Part shown: in pieces, positions 5,115 to 6,642 of the stretch
Numbering within the stretch: the first letter of the stretch is position 1
How the letters are laid out: each line of letters begins with the position of its first letter
Origin: Methanomicrobiales archaeon
GTDB taxonomy: Archaea > Halobacteriota > Methanomicrobia > Methanomicrobiales > JACTUA01
Assembly: GCA_028678905.1 (NCBI GenBank)
Contig: JAJRCO010000076.1
Location: forward strand, 1 to 6,642
Reading direction: 5' to 3'
Length of the DNA stretch: 6,642 bases
Notes under the pieces: generated by a model
What the model saw: the letters and a program-made list of their open reading frames with translations, nothing else
The model's database searches: none
Told to the model about the DNA's origin: nothing
Made by a program: the position numbers and the translations under genes

Positions 5115-6302
5115 TCACATGCTGTAGCGGTCGTGTCGCGGGCGGGATCGAGATCGCCGAATGTTGACCCCGAAGAGAAGGCCGATGAGGACTGGTGCGA
5201 TGACATTCATGATGAGGAATATCACGACGAACAGAGAGTAGGTCGCACCGTCCAGCACCATGGAGGTGATCCCGATTCCGAGCATCAGGAGCCCGTACTC
5301 GGACATGGGGAGAAGGCTTGCGCTGATCTTCACTGACTCTGCGATTGAGTAATGGGAGAACCCAAGTGGGAGGAAATAGGCAAAGAACCGTATGGCAGTC
5401 AGCACCACCAGCAGCAGCAGGAGTAGCGGGAGATTGGAGAATACTGCAAGCAGCTGTACAGACAGTCCCAGCGATGCAAAAAAGATCGGAATAAAAAAGC
5501 TCTCGCCCAGTTGATCGATGGTCCTGGCGATGTGGCGGGACTGCTCGGTGCGGCTGAGCAACACCCCGATAAGCATCACCCCGATGTAGCTCGTCATGCC
5601 CATGCTCTCGGTAACTGCAGCAGTGGAAAAGGCCAGGAGCAGGGTCAGGGCAAGCAGCACCTCTTGCATCTTCAGCACCTGCACCGAGTTTATCAGCCAG
5701 GTGATGAACCGAGAACCAAGGCCGCTCATCACCACGTAGGTTCCGATGATCATCATAGCCAGCGAAAGGATCGGTGCAACCTCCAGCCGACCGACTTGGA
5801 TGGTGTTGGAAACCGCGGAAATGAGCAGGAGTTCGATGATTCCGTTCACGATCTGCAAGCCGATTACCGCCTGCCCCTCCCGGGAGTTTAATTCGCCCAT
5901 GGAAAGAAGGGTTTTTGCCGAGATCGCGGTGCTCGAACCGAAGATCGCGGCCCCAGCGATGAGGATCACGTTCACGGAGAAGCCAAGGAGGGTGAGCGCC
6001 CCGAAGAGCAGGACGAAGATGATTGCCGCAGAAATGATCTGCGCGAATACGAGTCGCTCGATCTCCTGCTCGATCTCCCGCAGGTCGATAGATAGCATAG
6101 TGAGCAGGATCAGGAAGATAATCCCCAGCTGCGCGACCACCTGGATGGTAGGAGAACTTCCGAAATCCACCAGGATCGCGCCGAGAAAGGTCCCGGCCAG
6201 CAGTTCCCCGATCAGGCTGGGTTGGCGCAGTTTGGTAAAAAGCGTCCCTCCTATCTTGGCCACGAGCAGGAGAAGCGCCACATCCCATAGTTCAATATTC
6301 AA
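5115..6302 (-). CDS. CPA2-family cation/proton antiporter-like protein, Asn-Gly at the Asp-Asp site
   Basis: Polytopic membrane protein of 395 residues with about 12-13 helices and no cytosolic KTN/RCK domain. This matches short Na+/H+ antiporters of the NapA/GerN type, not full-length KefB/C. Family features are QPSLIGELLAG at 27-37, GSSTAISAKTL at 122-132, SFFIPIFFASLGLSV at 268-282 and SEYGLLMLGIG at 334-344. At the helix where these antiporters carry ion-binding Asp-Asp (VVDDI or similar), this protein reads IVNGI (Asn153-Gly154), with Glu157 three residues on. The cytosolic tail is basic (about 382-392). TTG 6302 is chosen because GGAGG lies 5 nt upstream; a TTG at 6356 would add 18 charged residues without a comparable site. 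Upstream dyads (6368-6449) may regulate it. Cation/proton exchange is expected from the family, but the missing aspartates make the actual activity uncertain. Confidence 0.85.
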   Translation of the reverse strand: MNIELWDVALLLLVAKIGGTLFTKLRQPSLIGELLAGTFLGAILVDFGSSPTIQVVAQLGIIFLILLTMLSIDLREIEQEIERLVFAQIISAAIIFVLLFGALTLLGFSVNVILIAGAAIFGSSTAISAKTLLSMGELNSREGQAVIGLQIVNGIIELLLISAVSNTIQVGRLEVAPILSLAMMIIGTYVVMSGLGSRFITWLINSVQVLKMQEVLLALTLLLAFSTAAVTESMGMTSYIGVMLIGVLLSRTEQSRHIARTIDQLGESFFIPIFFASLGLSVQLLAVFSNLPLLLLLLVVLTAIRFFAYFLPLGFSHYSIAESVKISASLLPMSEYGLLMLGIGITSMVLDGATYSLFVVIFLIMNVIAPVLIGLLFGVNIRRSRSRPRHDRYSM

Positions 6303-6307
6303 GGAGT

Positions 6308-6312
6308 CCTCC
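6308..6312 (-). promoter_or_regulatory. Ribosome binding site that sets the antiporter start
   Basis: GGAGG with spacer ACTCC directly before TTG 6302. This is the strongest Shine-Dalgarno near the gene and places the start 18 codons inside the longest open frame, removing a charged N-terminal extension ahead of the first membrane helix. Confidence 0.65.
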
Positions 6313-6550
6313 GGATCTGCCCTGTTCTGTCTATTTTCGCCCTTCACCCATCTCAACTTTTGGATTCTTCCGTTCAGCAGTCCGACGGAATGTTAATCGG
6401 TCAGACTGATTGTTGGACAAGAGTGCTTTGTTCCGGTCCCGGTACTCTTAGCATCCCTCTACCTCAATCTGCTTACTCGCATCACCGAAGCGTCACTTTC
6501 GCCCCCCGCTCTCCTCTTCTTTAAGTGCCTCGGGTGGCAATGCGAAGAGT
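6313..6550. other. Upstream non-coding region of the antiporter gene
   Basis: No convincing complete gene is seen here. Apart from the dyad cluster there is a possible minus-strand promoter element GCGAAAATAGAC (about 6329-6340) close to the antiporter start, and a TTTAAG at 6520-6525 that could serve a plus-strand start at 6551. The last 58 bases (6493-6550) are also covered by the minus-strand open frame described at the right edge. Confidence 0.35.
6368..6449. promoter_or_regulatory. Cluster of three dyads upstream of the antiporter gene
   Basis: Three inverted repeats are packed in 82 bp. The first is TTCCGT/ACGGAA (6368-6390, 11-nt spacer). The second is the 17-bp near-perfect palindrome AATCGGTCAGACTGATT (6395-6411, one G/T mismatched pair). 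The third is AAGAGT/ACTCTT (6419-6449), extendable to 9 pairs with G-U pairing. They lie 66-147 bp upstream of the antiporter start. On the minus strand GATTAACATT at the edge of the central palindrome could be a TATA-like element. Regulator binding is inferred. Confidence 0.35.
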
Positions 6551-6642
6551 ATGACCATGCGGACAGAATCACTGGGAATTGGGATGAGGAACACCGCGAT
6601 GCGGTGGCACCGGGTAAAGCGGGCCATGAAGGTAGAAGACCA
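6493..6642 (-). CDS. Possible C-terminus of a minus-strand gene, partial
   Basis: A 49-codon open frame enters from the right edge and stops with TGA at 6493-6495, ending in LPPEALKEEESGGRK. It has a moderately hydrophobic middle (IAVFLIPIP, MVILFALPP). If real it would be the gene upstream of the antiporter on the same strand, separated by 190 bp. It overlaps the plus-strand frame starting at 6551, and at most one of the two is likely to be coding. No family is recognised. Confidence 0.25.
   Translation of the reverse strand, partial: WSSTFMARFTRCHRIAVFLIPIPSDSVRMVILFALPPEALKEEESGGRK
6551..6642 (+). CDS. Possible N-terminus of a plus-strand gene, partial
   Basis: An open frame begins ATGACCATGCGG and runs off the right edge, giving 30 residues rich in Met and Arg (MTMRTESLGIGMRN...). 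A TTTAAG at 6520-6525 lies 26-31 bp upstream, the distance expected for a leaderless or short-leader archaeal transcript. There is no strong Shine-Dalgarno. It competes with the opposite-strand frame at 6493-6642, and codon position composition does not separate the two. No family is recognised. Confidence 0.3.
   Translation, partial: MTMRTESLGIGMRNTAMRWHRVKRAMKVED

Noticed and set aside
4948..6288. 446-codon open frame on the minus strand in another frame across the antiporter gene
   Set aside because: Its product is low-complexity, rich in Arg, His, Gly and Pro with no membrane or domain pattern. It also runs through the 3' end of the plus-strand gene. The overlapping frame gives a complete antiporter, so this is a shadow of GC-biased codon positions.
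1..6642. Search for tRNA, rRNA, CRISPR arrays, insertion sequence ends and tandem non-coding repeats
   Set aside because: No cloverleaf pattern, conserved rRNA stretch, regularly spaced repeat or transposase was recognised by eye. The only substantial direct repeat is the coding duplication in the lipoprotein.

Overview
The window looks like chromosomal DNA of a euryarchaeon, most probably a methanogen of the Methanomicrobiales type. This is inferred from gene content and signals. There is a cysteine-rich, sequon-rich secreted lipoprotein, a seven-repeat TPR protein of the kind abundant in these genomes, an ACT-ACT-metallo-beta-lactamase fusion, strong GGAGG-type ribosome binding sites mixed with weak or absent ones, GTG and TTG starts, and TATA-like and U-tract signals in place of bacterial promoters and terminators. 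No rRNA, tRNA, CRISPR array or insertion sequence is visible, so the taxonomic call rests on style and cannot be made exact.

Layout from left to right. Bases 1-424 (minus) hold the N-terminal 141 residues of a CaxA/YrbG-type sodium/calcium exchanger that runs off the left edge. Bases 425-601 are intergenic, with a U-tract terminator candidate and two short inverted repeats. Bases 602-715 (minus) encode a 37-residue single-span membrane protein whose strong Shine-Dalgarno lies inside a 10-bp hairpin abutting the ATG. Bases 778-1728 (minus) encode a 316-residue lipoprotein with cysteine-cluster domains and a duplicated C-terminal module. Bases 1729-2122 are non-coding with dyads and a TATA-like element. 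Bases 2123-2929 (minus, TPR protein) and 2948-4528 (minus, ACT-ACT-MBL protein) form a two-gene operon. A 226-bp divergent intergenic region carries an operator-like palindrome. Bases 4755-5108 (plus) encode an acidic 117-residue protein of unknown function. It converges, with only 6 bp between stop codons, on a CPA2-type cation/proton antiporter (5115-6302, minus). Bases 6303-6550 hold a cluster of three dyads. The right edge has two competing short open frames, neither secure.

Working together: the ACT-MBL and TPR genes are probably co-transcribed and functionally linked, but what they do is unknown. The lipoprotein and the small membrane protein are probably co-transcribed as an envelope pair. 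The two transporters (CaxA-like and CPA2-like) are in separate units and share only the theme of sodium, calcium and proton homeostasis. The most notable points are the microprotein with an occluded ribosome binding site, the ACT-ACT-MBL fusion with a changed metal motif (HxDxDH), and the antiporter in which the usual ion-binding Asp-Asp pair appears to be Asn-Gly.
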